From a bacterium (GTDB lineage: Bacteria; Pseudomonadota; Alphaproteobacteria; Rhizobiales; Xanthobacteraceae), in NCBI GenBank assembly GCA_029946075.1, contig JAQSDT010000326.1, positions 1 through 34,564 on the forward strand: DNA of 34,564 bases, read 5' to 3'. Made by a program: the position numbers and the translations under genes. Positions within the stretch are counted from its first letter, which is position 1, and every line of letters begins with the position of its first letter. The notes beneath the pieces are model-generated. The model worked only from the letters and a program-made list of their open reading frames with translations, was not told the DNA's origin and ran no database searches. This document shows positions 28,641 through 34,564 of this stretch, one piece after another.

Positions 28641-30923
28641 CTAGTCGAACACGCCAGGCGCCGCGGGCGGTATGACCTTAAAGCCTACAATTGGCATACG
28701 ATTGCCAGGCTTTCTAGCCACAACGGTCGCCGCCACCCTGCCCGCCTTAACGACGCGGTCCCAACTCGCCGCAACGTCTTCGAGAGGATACAGCGCCAGG
28801 ACGTCGGAACGCCGCATCAGCACGCGCGGCGCCCAATGCGGCGAGTTGCGGGCCTTGGAAAGCGCTTCACCGTCAACAGCCGAATCAGCCACCGCGACCA
28901 GTAGCGCGTCGTCGATCGCCCGCCCCATAGAAACGACGGCGGGCCCGCGCGCAACGGCCGCGACACCCGCGACACTCGCGACGCCATCGCCACCAGAACC
29001 CACTGAAGGCGCCGCAACACCTTCCGCGGCCTCGCCAGGCTCGCCCGCGAACGTGGCCGACTCCTTGGTGCTCACGAGATCGAACGCGCCTCGCAGCCAC
29101 CGCAACATGAACGCGTCACCTGATGCGCCGTAGTTGGCTTTCCGGTTCTCCAACCGCCGGAACGGCCCTGTGCCGTCCTTTGTGGCGTGCTGCAGGTACA
29201 GCCGCGATCGCACAGACGCGTGCCAGGCCGTAGACCCGGACGTGCCGTCACCGCCGATCGCCTGCCCCGCTTTGGACGGGTGGCCCAATGCGAGCACGGC
29301 GCCGCCGGTTTCTTGCGCCAGGCGGCCGAGACACGCCTGCACAAACTGCCGCACCTGCGCGCGATCTATCTCGTTACCGCCGAATGTGTCTGCGATCGTG
29401 TCGACGACGATCAGCTTGGCGCCGAACGCCTTGGCGTCGTCTAACAGCGCTTGCCAGACGGCCGTACGTTTCATTGATCCCGCGTTGCTGTTCCAGATTG
29501 CCAGCAGGTTATCCATAAATTTGCGCGACGCGATTCGCAGGTTGGCCGATAGCTCTGGCAGGTCCAGGCCTAGCGCCAGGCAGATATCCCGCTGGCGCAG
29601 CTGCAGCTCGTCTTCGCTGTCTTCGCACAGGAACAGCATGACTTTGCGCTGTTCCGTTTTGCGCGCCAGGAACGGTAAGCCCGCGGCGATGCAAGTCCCA
29701 GCCTGTTGCGCCAGCAGCGTTTTGCCGACACCGCCGGCGCCCGTGAGAAGTGTTACCTCGCCGTCCGGCACCATGCCGTCGACGACCCACCGCCGCTTCG
29801 GCGGCGTGCGGCCTTCCCATTCCTTCGGGTCTACCCACCGGATCGCGACCGGCTCTGGTTTGGTCTCTAAAAGGCGTGGCGAATTTTCGATAAATAAACT
29901 TTCCGGTTCATCTGGAATTTCATCGAAGAAGGCGTCGACTTTTTTGAACTGATCCGGGGCGTGCTGTTCCGCCAGCTCATACAGCCAGTTCGCGCCGCGC
30001 CGGAACGGCGGCTTCATCCTGCGCCAGTCGGCCTCGACGACACCCGGGTCGTTACTGCCGTCCTGCCAGCGTTGCGCCCATTCGCTGAAGATTTCGAACG
30101 CGTCTTTTGGGTGATCGGGCAGCGCGGCTTTGATCGCGTAGCCGAAGTCCCGATACGCCTCGCGCGTGGCGAACACGGCCGACGTGTTGGGTGTGGCGCT
30201 GACCGCCTTGCGAACCTTCTCGAGATCGCCCTTGAGACTTGCCTGCGCGACGACGTCGGTTGCGCCTTCCGTGACGATCGGCTTCGCGGCCGGTAACAGT
30301 GTGCGCAGCTCGTTCAGTAGTGCGACGATCTGCTCGGGCGAGAAGACCGGGAGCTGGTCGAACGGCTTGATCGCGAACGGCCAGGCGTAAGGCGCTTTTG
30401 TCTTCGGGTGGATGCCGTGCGCGACGAACTGGCGCCCATCCGACAGGATCTCGACGCGCTCTGTGAGCCGGCCCTTGGCGTCGAGATCGCCGAACTCGAC
30501 GCGCATGTACTTTAGTGGCGCGGACACCCGGCATAGATAGCCCGCCTTCGGAAAATTACCGATGCGCGTCGGCAGCACGCCAAGGTGCTTGACGATCGTC
30601 TGTTGAATTAGAGCAGCGTGGACTTTGTGCGGCGTGTCCGCGTCGATCAGGATCAGGCCCTGCCCGGTCTTGATGCCTATGCCGGCGCCCATCGCCTGCC
30701 AGCGCTGGAAGTCTCTCGCGTCGGCCTCGTGCTGCAGCCAGTCGAAGCCGAACCATTTGCCGTCCTGGCCCTTGACGCCGACGGCTTTACCGCGGCTGTC
30801 CTGGCTGGTGCCGACGCGTGCGTACAGGCTCGATCGATCGGAGATCGCCGCGTCGTGCGGGATGATCGGCACCAGACGCGTGTAGCCGAGCTTGAAGAAC
30901 GCGTCGAACGTGTTGGGGTTCAT
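28641..30923 (-). CDS. Primase-polymerase / RepA-like helicase fusion
   Basis: A 760-residue replication protein. Residues ~1-200 resemble an archaeo-eukaryotic-type primase-polymerase (GIGIKTGQGLILIDADTP with D94 and D96 as the acidic pair, and VEILSDGRQFVAHGIHP). A helical linker follows with FEIFSEWAQRWQDGSND (about 277-293). Residues ~380-600 are a RecA-fold hexameric helicase: Walker A GAGGVGKT (395-402), Walker B LIVVDT (504-509), and GHPSKAG with H548. The C-terminal ~100 residues, after an Ala/Gly-rich linker, have a winged-helix-like pattern (SPHWAPRVLMRRSDVLALYP, WDRVVKAGRVAATVV). It should prime and unwind phage DNA. The ATG at 30923 gives an ATGA overlap with the methyltransferase; the longer 30974 reading is rejected. 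Confidence 0.85.
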   Translation of the reverse strand: MNPNTFDAFFKLGYTRLVPIIPHDAAISDRSSLYARVGTSQDSRGKAVGVKGQDGKWFGFDWLQHEADARDFQRWQAMGAGIGIKTGQGLILIDADTPHKVHAALIQQTIVKHLGVLPTRIGNFPKAGYLCRVSAPLKYMRVEFGDLDAKGRLTERVEILSDGRQFVAHGIHPKTKAPYAWPFAIKPFDQLPVFSPEQIVALLNELRTLLPAAKPIVTEGATDVVAQASLKGDLEKVRKAVSATPNTSAVFATREAYRDFGYAIKAALPDHPKDAFEIFSEWAQRWQDGSNDPGVVEADWRRMKPPFRRGANWLYELAEQHAPDQFKKVDAFFDEIPDEPESLFIENSPRLLETKPEPVAIRWVDPKEWEGRTPPKRRWVVDGMVPDGEVTLLTGAGGVGKTLLAQQAGTCIAAGLPFLARKTEQRKVMLFLCEDSEDELQLRQRDICLALGLDLPELSANLRIASRKFMDNLLAIWNSNAGSMKRTAVWQALLDDAKAFGAKLIVVDTIADTFGGNEIDRAQVRQFVQACLGRLAQETGGAVLALGHPSKAGQAIGGDGTSGSTAWHASVRSRLYLQHATKDGTGPFRRLENRKANYGASGDAFMLRWLRGAFDLVSTKESATFAGEPGEAAEGVAAPSVGSGGDGVASVAGVAAVARGPAVVSMGRAIDDALLVAVADSAVDGEALSKARNSPHWAPRVLMRRSDVLALYPLEDVAASWDRVVKAGRVAATVVARKPGNRMPIVGFKVIPPAAPGVFD

Positions 30924-32077
30924 GCAAAGACGCCACTCGTCAGTCGAAGATGCTCGTTTTCGGCGTCGAGCCATGCACCGATGAACTCTTCGGCTTGCGT
31001 GGCGACGATCGCGTTGCCATAGGCGCGCAGTCGTCCCACACGGGAGGGAGCGCCATGAGCCAGCGGGAATGTCCCGGCCTCAACTGGCCGCCACTTTCCA
31101 TCCCGGCAGAGCAGCCAGTCAGCATTTCGCCAAACGCCGTTAACCGGGCCGGTTGGAGAGTTGCCGTTTGCTGAGTAAGCGACGAGCCTGTCATGACGGA
31201 CGTCATCGTACCGCCTCGTTCCCCATCCGTCGCCGATGGCGTCGTCCAGCAAGCCAAAGCCGCTTGCTGCGTCAGCGGCACGCCCGTATCCCAAGGCCGC
31301 GCGTCCTTCCCGCCCCGCGAGTGATCCTGTGCTGTTGGTGTTGCCCACGACGACACGTTGTTCAGCCAGTGATCCGCCGCTGCGTCCAGCCTCATTCCCT
31401 TCTTGCCCCCGCCTCGTTCCGAGTACGGTTTCGAAGGGGCGCCCTTGCCGTCCGTGCTCGTCGTCGTTGGCCAGGCGGCCAGCAAAGCCGAAGCTTGCAG
31501 GTCTTTTGACGACTGGTGTTTCGGGTTTGAACTGACCCCACGCGGCCCGTGCGGCCCTGTCATCGTGTCCGGCGTCGGCCAACCAATATAGTCGCTGTCG
31601 GATATGCGGCGCCCCGAAGCCCGCAGCGCAGAGATCGAACGCCCCGAAGGTGTAGTCCTCGCCTTCCATGTCAGATTGAAGAGTGTCGAGCCAAGCAAGG
31701 CCGTCCTTGCTCGCAACCTGCTCTCCAAAGCAGCTAACTGGTCGGCACGCCCTGACGAGGTGGTGCATGTGCGGGCGTAAGTACCGCTCGTCAGCAGCCC
31801 CAAGGCCTCGGCCTGCCGCGCTGAAAGGTTGGCAAGGTTCCGACCACGTCCAGACAGGCCGTCGATCGGGCCATCCTGCGCGTCTGAGAGCGTAGGACCA
31901 GACGCCGATGCCGGCGAAGAAGTGGCATTGCGTGTATCCTCTGAGATCGACAGGCCGAACATCGCGGATATCTCTTTCGTCAACGTCGCCCGGCGCGATA
32001 TGGCCCGCTGCGATCAGATTGCGCAGCCAGGCCGCGGCGAACTTGTCGTGCTCGTTGTAGTAGGCCCCGGCATTCAC
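30920..32077 (-). CDS. C5-cytosine DNA methyltransferase
   Basis: A 385-residue Dcm/HhaI-type enzyme. Motif I is FFAGIG (53-58), motif IV PCQPFS (81-86, C82 the catalytic cysteine), motif VI GEQV (118-121, in place of ENV), motif VIII region APHIRQRLYWLA (156-167), and motif X RLRAYGNAIVATQA near the C-terminus. Between is a long Gly-rich region with the target-recognition part. It transfers a methyl group from S-adenosylmethionine to cytosine, presumably shielding phage DNA from restriction or marking it for regulation. The GTG at 32077 is chosen because it overlaps the upstream stop as GTGA and has GAGG eight bases before it. No partner endonuclease is seen. A second long frame lies inside this gene. 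Confidence 0.9.
   Translation of the reverse strand: MNAGAYYNEHDKFAAAWLRNLIAAGHIAPGDVDERDIRDVRPVDLRGYTQCHFFAGIGVWSYALRRAGWPDRRPVWTWSEPCQPFSAAGRGLGAADERYLRPHMHHLVRACRPVSCFGEQVASKDGLAWLDTLQSDMEGEDYTFGAFDLCAAGFGAPHIRQRLYWLADAGHDDRAARAAWGQFKPETPVVKRPASFGFAGRLANDDEHGRQGRPFETVLGTRRGQEGNEAGRSGGSLAEQRVVVGNTNSTGSLAGREGRAALGYGRAADAASGFGLLDDAIGDGWGTRRYDDVRHDRLVAYSANGNSPTGPVNGVWRNADWLLCRDGKWRPVEAGTFPLAHGAPSRVGRLRAYGNAIVATQAEEFIGAWLDAENEHLRLTSGVFA
30940..31983 (-). CDS. Overlapping 347-aa frame inside the methyltransferase gene
   Basis: In the +1 frame relative to the methyltransferase, an open frame of 347 residues reads ALGLLTSGTYARTCTTSS, LLGSTLFNLTWKARTTPSGR, SISALRASGRRISDSD, repeated W(P/A)TP..(T/D) segments (GWPTPDTMTGP, WATPTAQDHSRGG, CWTTPSATDGERGG) and the end RPGHSRWLMALPPVWDDCAP. 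Those patterns resemble proteins annotated next to or within phage cytosine methyltransferases in other genomes, as far as can be recalled. Whether the product is made, or the open frame is a by-product of methyltransferase codon use, is undecided. No ribosome binding site was identified for the ATG at 31983. Confidence 0.4.
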   Translation of the reverse strand: MTKEISAMFGLSISEDTRNATSSPASASGPTLSDAQDGPIDGLSGRGRNLANLSARQAEALGLLTSGTYARTCTTSSGRADQLAALESRLRARTALLGSTLFNLTWKARTTPSGRSISALRASGRRISDSDYIGWPTPDTMTGPHGPRGVSSNPKHQSSKDLQASALLAAWPTTTSTDGKGAPSKPYSERGGGKKGMRLDAAADHWLNNVSSWATPTAQDHSRGGKDARPWDTGVPLTQQAALACWTTPSATDGERGGTMTSVMTGSSLTQQTATLQPARLTAFGEMLTGCSAGMESGGQLRPGHSRWLMALPPVWDDCAPMATRSSPRKPKSSSVHGSTPKTSIFD

Positions 32078-32292
32078 GCGTCCGGCCTCTTGTCGCTGTA
32101 TCGCCGGTCCAGCACTTCCATCATGAGATCGCACTTCGTCTTGCCGTGCTCGCGGAAGAAGTCCGCCAGCGCGACGCGCGCCGCGAGACGGATTTTGTGA
32201 TCCGGGTTGTTGCTGGCGAAGATCAACTGCTCGAAGTCGATCAGTTCCTGCGGTGTGTAGGGCTCGGCGAGCGGCGCGGTCAGGTGCGTCAT
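32074..32292 (-). CDS. Hypothetical protein, 72 aa
   Basis: A helical soluble protein starting MTHLTAPLAEPYTPQELIDF, with FEQLIFASNNPDHKIRLAAR and a charged end (EVLDRRYSDKRPDA). It is translationally coupled on both sides: its ATG overlaps the stop of a 27-aa membrane peptide (ATGA), and its stop overlaps the methyltransferase GTG (GTGA). No family is recognised. The conserved coupling argues for a real gene in this operon. Confidence 0.6.
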   Translation of the reverse strand: MTHLTAPLAEPYTPQELIDFEQLIFASNNPDHKIRLAARVALADFFREHGKTKCDLMMEVLDRRYSDKRPDA

Positions 32293-32372
32293 CCGAAATT
32301 CCGGTGCAGCAGCATTCCGACGACGGCGCTGATGACGATCAGTGCGGCGGTATTTTCCAGCAGGGCAACCAT
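32289..32372 (-). CDS. 27-aa membrane peptide in the GcrA-methyltransferase operon
   Basis: A tiny frame MVALLENTAALIVISAVVG followed by MLLHRNFG: one hydrophobic span with a short basic end. It exactly fills the gap between the GcrA-like gene and the 72-aa gene, starting with a TGATG overlap at the former and ending with an ATGA overlap at the latter. That precise fit, plus the hydrophobic pattern, is good evidence despite the length. Function unknown. Confidence 0.58.
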   Translation of the reverse strand: MVALLENTAALIVISAVVGMLLHRNFG

Positions 32373-32824
32373 CAGATCACCGCCATGCGCGCGTGCGGCG
32401 AGCAGTACGGCTTGCCGGCGCTGAAGTCGGCGCCCGATTCGCCGCAGAAGCAGAAACCCGCAACGCCCGGCGTGCCTTTAGGCCAGCGGCAGGCGCTGTT
32501 CGTCAGGTCGACGAGCTGCAGGCCGACGCCGTCGCTCGGCTCGATCGGCAGTTCAGGCTTGCGCGCCTTCGCGCCGTCGATCCACGCCAGCCCGGGGTTG
32601 TGCTTGCGCTCCCGTGGCGGTCTAGGTTTTGACGGCTGACCCTTGCGGGGCTTTCGTTCGCCGCGATCGCGCGTCAACCCGAGCCGATCTATCTTGCCGA
32701 TGATGGCGTTACGCGAAAAATGCGGCAGGTCGTGCCGGATCTCGCTCGCGGTCCAGCCTTTCTCCCAACGATCGCGCAATAACGCCGTGTCGGGTTCGCT
32801 CCACATTGTGGCGGGGTTGGTCAC
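32372..32824 (-). CDS. GcrA-family transcription regulator
   Basis: A 150-residue protein with the GcrA layout. The N-terminal helix-turn-helix (residues 8-50) reads MWSEPDTALLRDRWEKGWTA, then SRNAIIGKIDRLGL, the typical recognition part. A basic linker (RGERKPRKGQPSKPRPPRER) follows. The C-terminus has the conserved Cys/His set: CRWPKG (112-117), FCFCG (124-128) and PYCSPH (139-144). In Caulobacter, GcrA binds sigma70-RNA polymerase and methylated GANTC promoters. A phage copy may redirect host transcription. The GTG at 32824 overlaps the upstream stop (GTGA); an internal ATG at 32806 is an alternative start. The gene lies in the operon with a cytosine methyltransferase. Confidence 0.85.
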   Translation of the reverse strand: MTNPATMWSEPDTALLRDRWEKGWTASEIRHDLPHFSRNAIIGKIDRLGLTRDRGERKPRKGQPSKPRPPRERKHNPGLAWIDGAKARKPELPIEPSDGVGLQLVDLTNSACRWPKGTPGVAGFCFCGESGADFSAGKPYCSPHARMAVI

Positions 32825-33057
32825 GACAGCGTCCGATCAAGTTCAATGATGGAACGCTTCAGGTAGTTGGCCTGGTCGAGACATTCCTCGTAGGCGTGTT
32901 GCAGCCAGTCCCGCAATGTCAGGTCGGTGCGGTCCAGCGCCGTGCCGTATTTGGCGATGCCGAATTGCGAGCGCTGCAGCAGGTCTGCCCGAACGGCGTC
33001 GACGACACTATCCCGTGTAGGCGTCTCTTGCGTATCGGGGCGAGCGGTGGTATTCAT
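32821..33057 (-). CDS. Small conserved phage protein with MazG-like helices
   Basis: A 78-residue protein whose second half reads RSQFGIAKYGTALDRTDLTL, then RDWLQHAYEECLDQANYLKR. The E-E-x-x-D pattern within a helix resembles the metal-binding helix of MazG-type nucleotide pyrophosphohydrolases, but the chain is too short for the complete catalytic set. This sequence pattern is common in phages. It is the first gene after a promoter-like element and is coupled to the GcrA-like gene by a GTGA overlap. It may act in nucleotide metabolism or be a degenerate remnant. Confidence 0.66.
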   Translation of the reverse strand: MNTTARPDTQETPTRDSVVDAVRADLLQRSQFGIAKYGTALDRTDLTLRDWLQHAYEECLDQANYLKRSIIELDRTLS

Positions 33058-33154
33058 GACGTTGATCCTCGCTTGTCAGGGCGGGTGATTATTGCGGTGG
33101 TGCGCAGTGGCGGCGGGCTCTTCGGGGTCCGCCGTTTTCTTTTGCTGGCTGGCT

Positions 33155-33182
33155 ACTATATCGCGATGTCTCTTATTGTCAC
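33155..33182 (-). promoter_or_regulatory. Promoter candidate for the replication/methylation operon
   Basis: In the 132-base gap on the minus strand, GTGACA (33182-33177), 16 bases, then TATAGT (33160-33155) match sigma70 boxes at five of six positions each. It would drive the 78-aa gene, GcrA, the small genes, the methyltransferase and the primase-helicase. No ATG or ORF exists in the rest of this gap on the minus strand. Confidence 0.5.
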
Positions 33183-33189
33183 GCGCGAT

Positions 33190-33381
33190 TTAATACACCA
33201 GACCTTTAAGCTCTGCGACGAGCAGGATCGCCAGCGACACGCCTGTCAGGACGCGCCACATGCTGTTCAGCTCGTGGCCGGTGACGATCAGGTGCATCGC
33301 CAGACAGGCCCCGCCGGCGTACAGCGCGAAGAACAGCGGCAGCACGTAGGGGCCGAGCGCGATCACATACCCGGCGATCAC
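33190..33381 (-). CDS. Small two-span membrane protein, 63 aa
   Basis: Starting at a GTG (overlap GTGA with the upstream coiled-coil gene), MIAGYVIALGPYVLPLFFAL leads into a first hydrophobic span, a short polar turn (HLIVTGHELNSMWR), and a second span VLTGVSLAILLVAEL ending GLVY. Two spans with a short loop are compatible with a small holin or a membrane host-takeover protein, but it lies far from the lysis genes, so a lysis role is not favoured. No family recognised. Confidence 0.6.
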   Translation of the reverse strand: MIAGYVIALGPYVLPLFFALYAGGACLAMHLIVTGHELNSMWRVLTGVSLAILLVAELKGLVY

Positions 33382-33938
33382 GCGAACACCTGGCCGCGCT
33401 GCTCGAGGAACGGCGACTTCAGAAAGATCGGCAGGTCGTTGTCGTCATGCGCGACGATAGTCGGCCCGCCTTGCGACATGCTGCGCGTCGGCTGTTCGTC
33501 GCCGCTGTCACTCGCGAGCGCGTTCGCGTTGCCTGCGTCCTGGTCGAGCTTGTAAATTTCGCCCGTATAGATGATCGACCCCGGTTCAGGTTTGAACGGA
33601 ACGCCTGTGACGCCATCGGGGCCAGGCACCATAAAGGGTACGACCGTCGTCTTCACTTCGACGACAGGGCCGATCTGCCGGCGCGACACGCGCAGCATTT
33701 CGTTCGCGGATGTCGCGAGGTTCTGCACCATGTCGCGGGTCGCGTCGACATACTGCTGCATGTCGTTGATCTTCGCGTGCGCGTCGGCGTTGTCGGTCCG
33801 CAGTGACGCGTTGGCGAGGCTGTACGCCTGGTTCTCTGATGTCAGCGCGTCGATCCGCGCGAGCGCGGCGGCGAGATCGTGCTGTGCGGCGTGCAGGTCG
33901 AGTTCGAGCTGCGCAACCTGGTCGGCGATGCTTGGCAT
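33378..33938 (-). CDS. Coiled-coil protein, 186 aa
   Basis: Residues 1-85 form a long heptad-like coiled coil (SIADQVAQLELDLHAAQHDL, ALARIDALTSENQAYSLANA, AKINDMQQYVDATRDMVQ). The rest is a beta-type region with VEVKTTVVPFMVPGPDGV and an acidic middle, ending FLEQRGQVFA. The start at 33938 has AAAGGAG eight bases upstream; the longer reading to 34103 is rejected. It is probably an oligomeric accessory protein, but no family or function is recognised. Confidence 0.63.
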   Translation of the reverse strand: MPSIADQVAQLELDLHAAQHDLAAALARIDALTSENQAYSLANASLRTDNADAHAKINDMQQYVDATRDMVQNLATSANEMLRVSRRQIGPVVEVKTTVVPFMVPGPDGVTGVPFKPEPGSIIYTGEIYKLDQDAGNANALASDSGDEQPTRSMSQGGPTIVAHDDNDLPIFLKSPFLEQRGQVFA

Positions 33939-33969
33939 AGGTGGTGCTCCTTTTGAGAGGTGGACGGGT

Positions 33970-34221
33970 TCAGGCGTAGTCGCCGCGCAGCGGCAAGTGT
34001 CTTTCGAGCATCTTCCGACAGTAGTAGGCGCCGTCAGGCGAAAGCTGCGAGCCGTGATCGACGCCCATGAAGCGCAGCAGATCAGACGATAAAGCGCGAG
34101 CATTGGAACGACCTATGTTGACCATCAGGCAACGCACGACGGCGCGAAGGCTCTCGTGAGCCGCCGAATTATACGGGCCGCCTTGATCCGGTACTGGCGT
34201 GTGGAAATGTTCGCCGGGCAT
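33970..34221 (-). CDS. Hypothetical protein, 83 aa
   Basis: MPGEHFHTPVPDQGGPYNSA leads a helical, basic protein with RAVVRCLMVNIGRSNARALS and a C-terminal YYCRKMLERHLPLRGDYA. GAGAGG five bases before the ATG at 34221 supports the start. No motif or membrane span. It is followed after 31 bases by the coiled-coil gene and overlaps an alternative frame upstream. Confidence 0.58.
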   Translation of the reverse strand: MPGEHFHTPVPDQGGPYNSAAHESLRAVVRCLMVNIGRSNARALSSDLLRFMGVDHGSQLSPDGAYYCRKMLERHLPLRGDYA

Positions 34222-34322
34222 GTCATCCTCTCAATCGAATACGTTGTCAGGGTTTGGGTGTTGATGGCGTTTCCGGTGGTGGGGGGAAATGTCGCCAGTT
34301 CGGGTCCGTTGTACCTGGTCAC
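34125..34322 (-). CDS. Doubtful 65-aa overlapping ORF
   Basis: A GTG at 34322 would overlap the preceding stop as GTGA, with GAGG seven bases upstream. The first ~30 codons (VTRYNGPELATFPPTTGNA) are in otherwise empty sequence, but the last 97 bases overlap the 83-aa gene in another frame and read as basic, shadow-like sequence. It may be a short real gene or a coincidence. Confidence 0.28.
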   Translation of the reverse strand: MTRYNGPELATFPPTTGNAINTQTLTTYSIERMTCPANISTRQYRIKAARIIRRLTRAFAPSCVA

Positions 34323-34564
34323 TGCGAAACCTCTTCGATTTCGCCGTCGGCGTTCAGCGTGTACCACTGATCCGGCTTGACGCCGTTTTGGCCGGCAATA
34401 CCGGACCACGTCCTGGTAATTTTCCAGCTAGAGTCGCGGTGCACGAGAAATAGCGCACAACCATCGGCGCCGCGCACGCGCCCGAACCGCCCCGACGCGG
34501 TCGCTGCGCCGCTGTCGCCCGACGCGGTCGCTGCGCCGCTGTAGCCCGACGCGGTCGCTGCGCC
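34319..34564 (-). CDS. C-terminus of a DUF7666-like repeat protein (partial)
   Basis: The frame is open from the right edge to a TGA at 34319 (81 residues visible, start outside the window). It begins with 9-residue repeats of GAATASG(Y/D/R)x-type and ends with FGRVRGADGCALFLVHRDS, a helix-strand and KPDQWYTLNADGEIEEV. Phage proteins with a run of Ala/Ser/Gly repeats capped by such an ending (KPDxWYTL) are known as DUF7666-type, of unknown function, and probably form a repeat solenoid. It is the most upstream visible gene of this operon. Confidence 0.7.
   Translation of the reverse strand, partial: GAATASGYSGAATASGDSGAATASGRFGRVRGADGCALFLVHRDSSWKITRTWSGIAGQNGVKPDQWYTLNADGEIEEVSQ
34491..34564 (-). 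repeat. 27-bp tandem repeat at right edge
   Basis: Copies begin at 34491, 34518 and 34545 with a 27-bp period (nine codons) and nearly identical sequence, including CGGTCGCTGCGCCGCTGT. The last copy is cut by the window end, so the array may continue. The near-perfect nucleotide identity suggests recent expansion of the repeat protein. Confidence 0.8.

Noticed and set aside
33058..33189. A gene in the gap between the two-span membrane protein and the 78-aa gene.
   Set aside because: The minus strand has no ATG there and the plus-strand frame is a shadow; only a promoter-like element is seen.
1..34564. tRNA or rRNA genes.
   Set aside because: No cloverleaf-compatible segment or conserved rRNA sequence was recognised; a tRNA scan would be decisive.

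Overview
This window is part of a GC-rich, tailed, double-stranded DNA phage genome (or prophage) with a short-tailed, podovirus-like plan. The morphology call rests on a P22-style large portal, a separate scaffold gene, a head-tail adaptor, a tail-hub/nozzle-like protein, a run of four ejection-type proteins and a virion lysozyme, with no tape measure, tail tube or sheath gene. The base composition, the GcrA-type regulator and the fibre N-termini suit a phage of a high-GC alpha- or betaproteobacterium (for example Burkholderiales or Rhizobiales relatives). The host cannot be fixed from sequence alone. No integrase, repressor, tRNA, RNA polymerase or DNA polymerase A/B gene was recognised here, so the genome very probably continues beyond both edges.

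Layout. (1) 1-711: a non-coding left edge with repeats, two tiny candidate membrane-protein ORFs on opposite strands, and a plus-strand DUF551-like gene. (2) 700-25909, all on the minus strand and so read right to left: terminase small subunit, three small or uncertain ORFs, a tail spike/fibre with a collagen-like segment, an SGNH-esterase-like protein, a second fibre with a tail-collar tip, the lysis genes (GH19 endolysin, Rz, embedded Rz1, a membrane/coiled-coil protein), terminase large subunit, portal, scaffold, major capsid protein, a capsid-accessory candidate, a small acidic protein, adaptor, tail hub, GNAT protein, four ejection-type proteins and the virion lysozyme. Genes are tightly packed, with ATGA, GTGA or TGATG/TAATG junctions almost everywhere. 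The few real gaps carry hairpins or promoter-like elements, especially after the capsid gene and after the accessory gene. (3) 25910-26078: a divergent control region. (4) 26079-28253: a seven-gene plus-strand operon of small phage proteins of unknown function. (5) 28254-28640: a non-coding region between convergent operons with terminator-like hairpins and eleven copies of an 11-bp iteron (ACTTYGATGCA), the best origin-of-replication candidate. (6) 28641-34564, minus strand: a primase-polymerase/RepA-like helicase fusion, a C5-cytosine methyltransferase with a second long frame inside it, small proteins, a GcrA-family regulator, a coiled-coil protein, and at the right edge the C-terminus of a repeat-bearing DUF7666-like protein that runs off the window.

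How it fits together. The right-hand minus operon would supply replication, DNA methylation and transcription control. The iterons abut the 3' end of the helicase-primase gene. The plus operon is probably early host take-over. The left minus block is the late packaging, virion and lysis program. The observations most worth following are the iteron origin beside a three-domain replication protein, the two-frame methyltransferase gene, the GcrA-like regulator in the methyltransferase operon, UNCG-tetraloop hairpins after the two capsid genes, and a recurring TGACATAC motif in the control regions.
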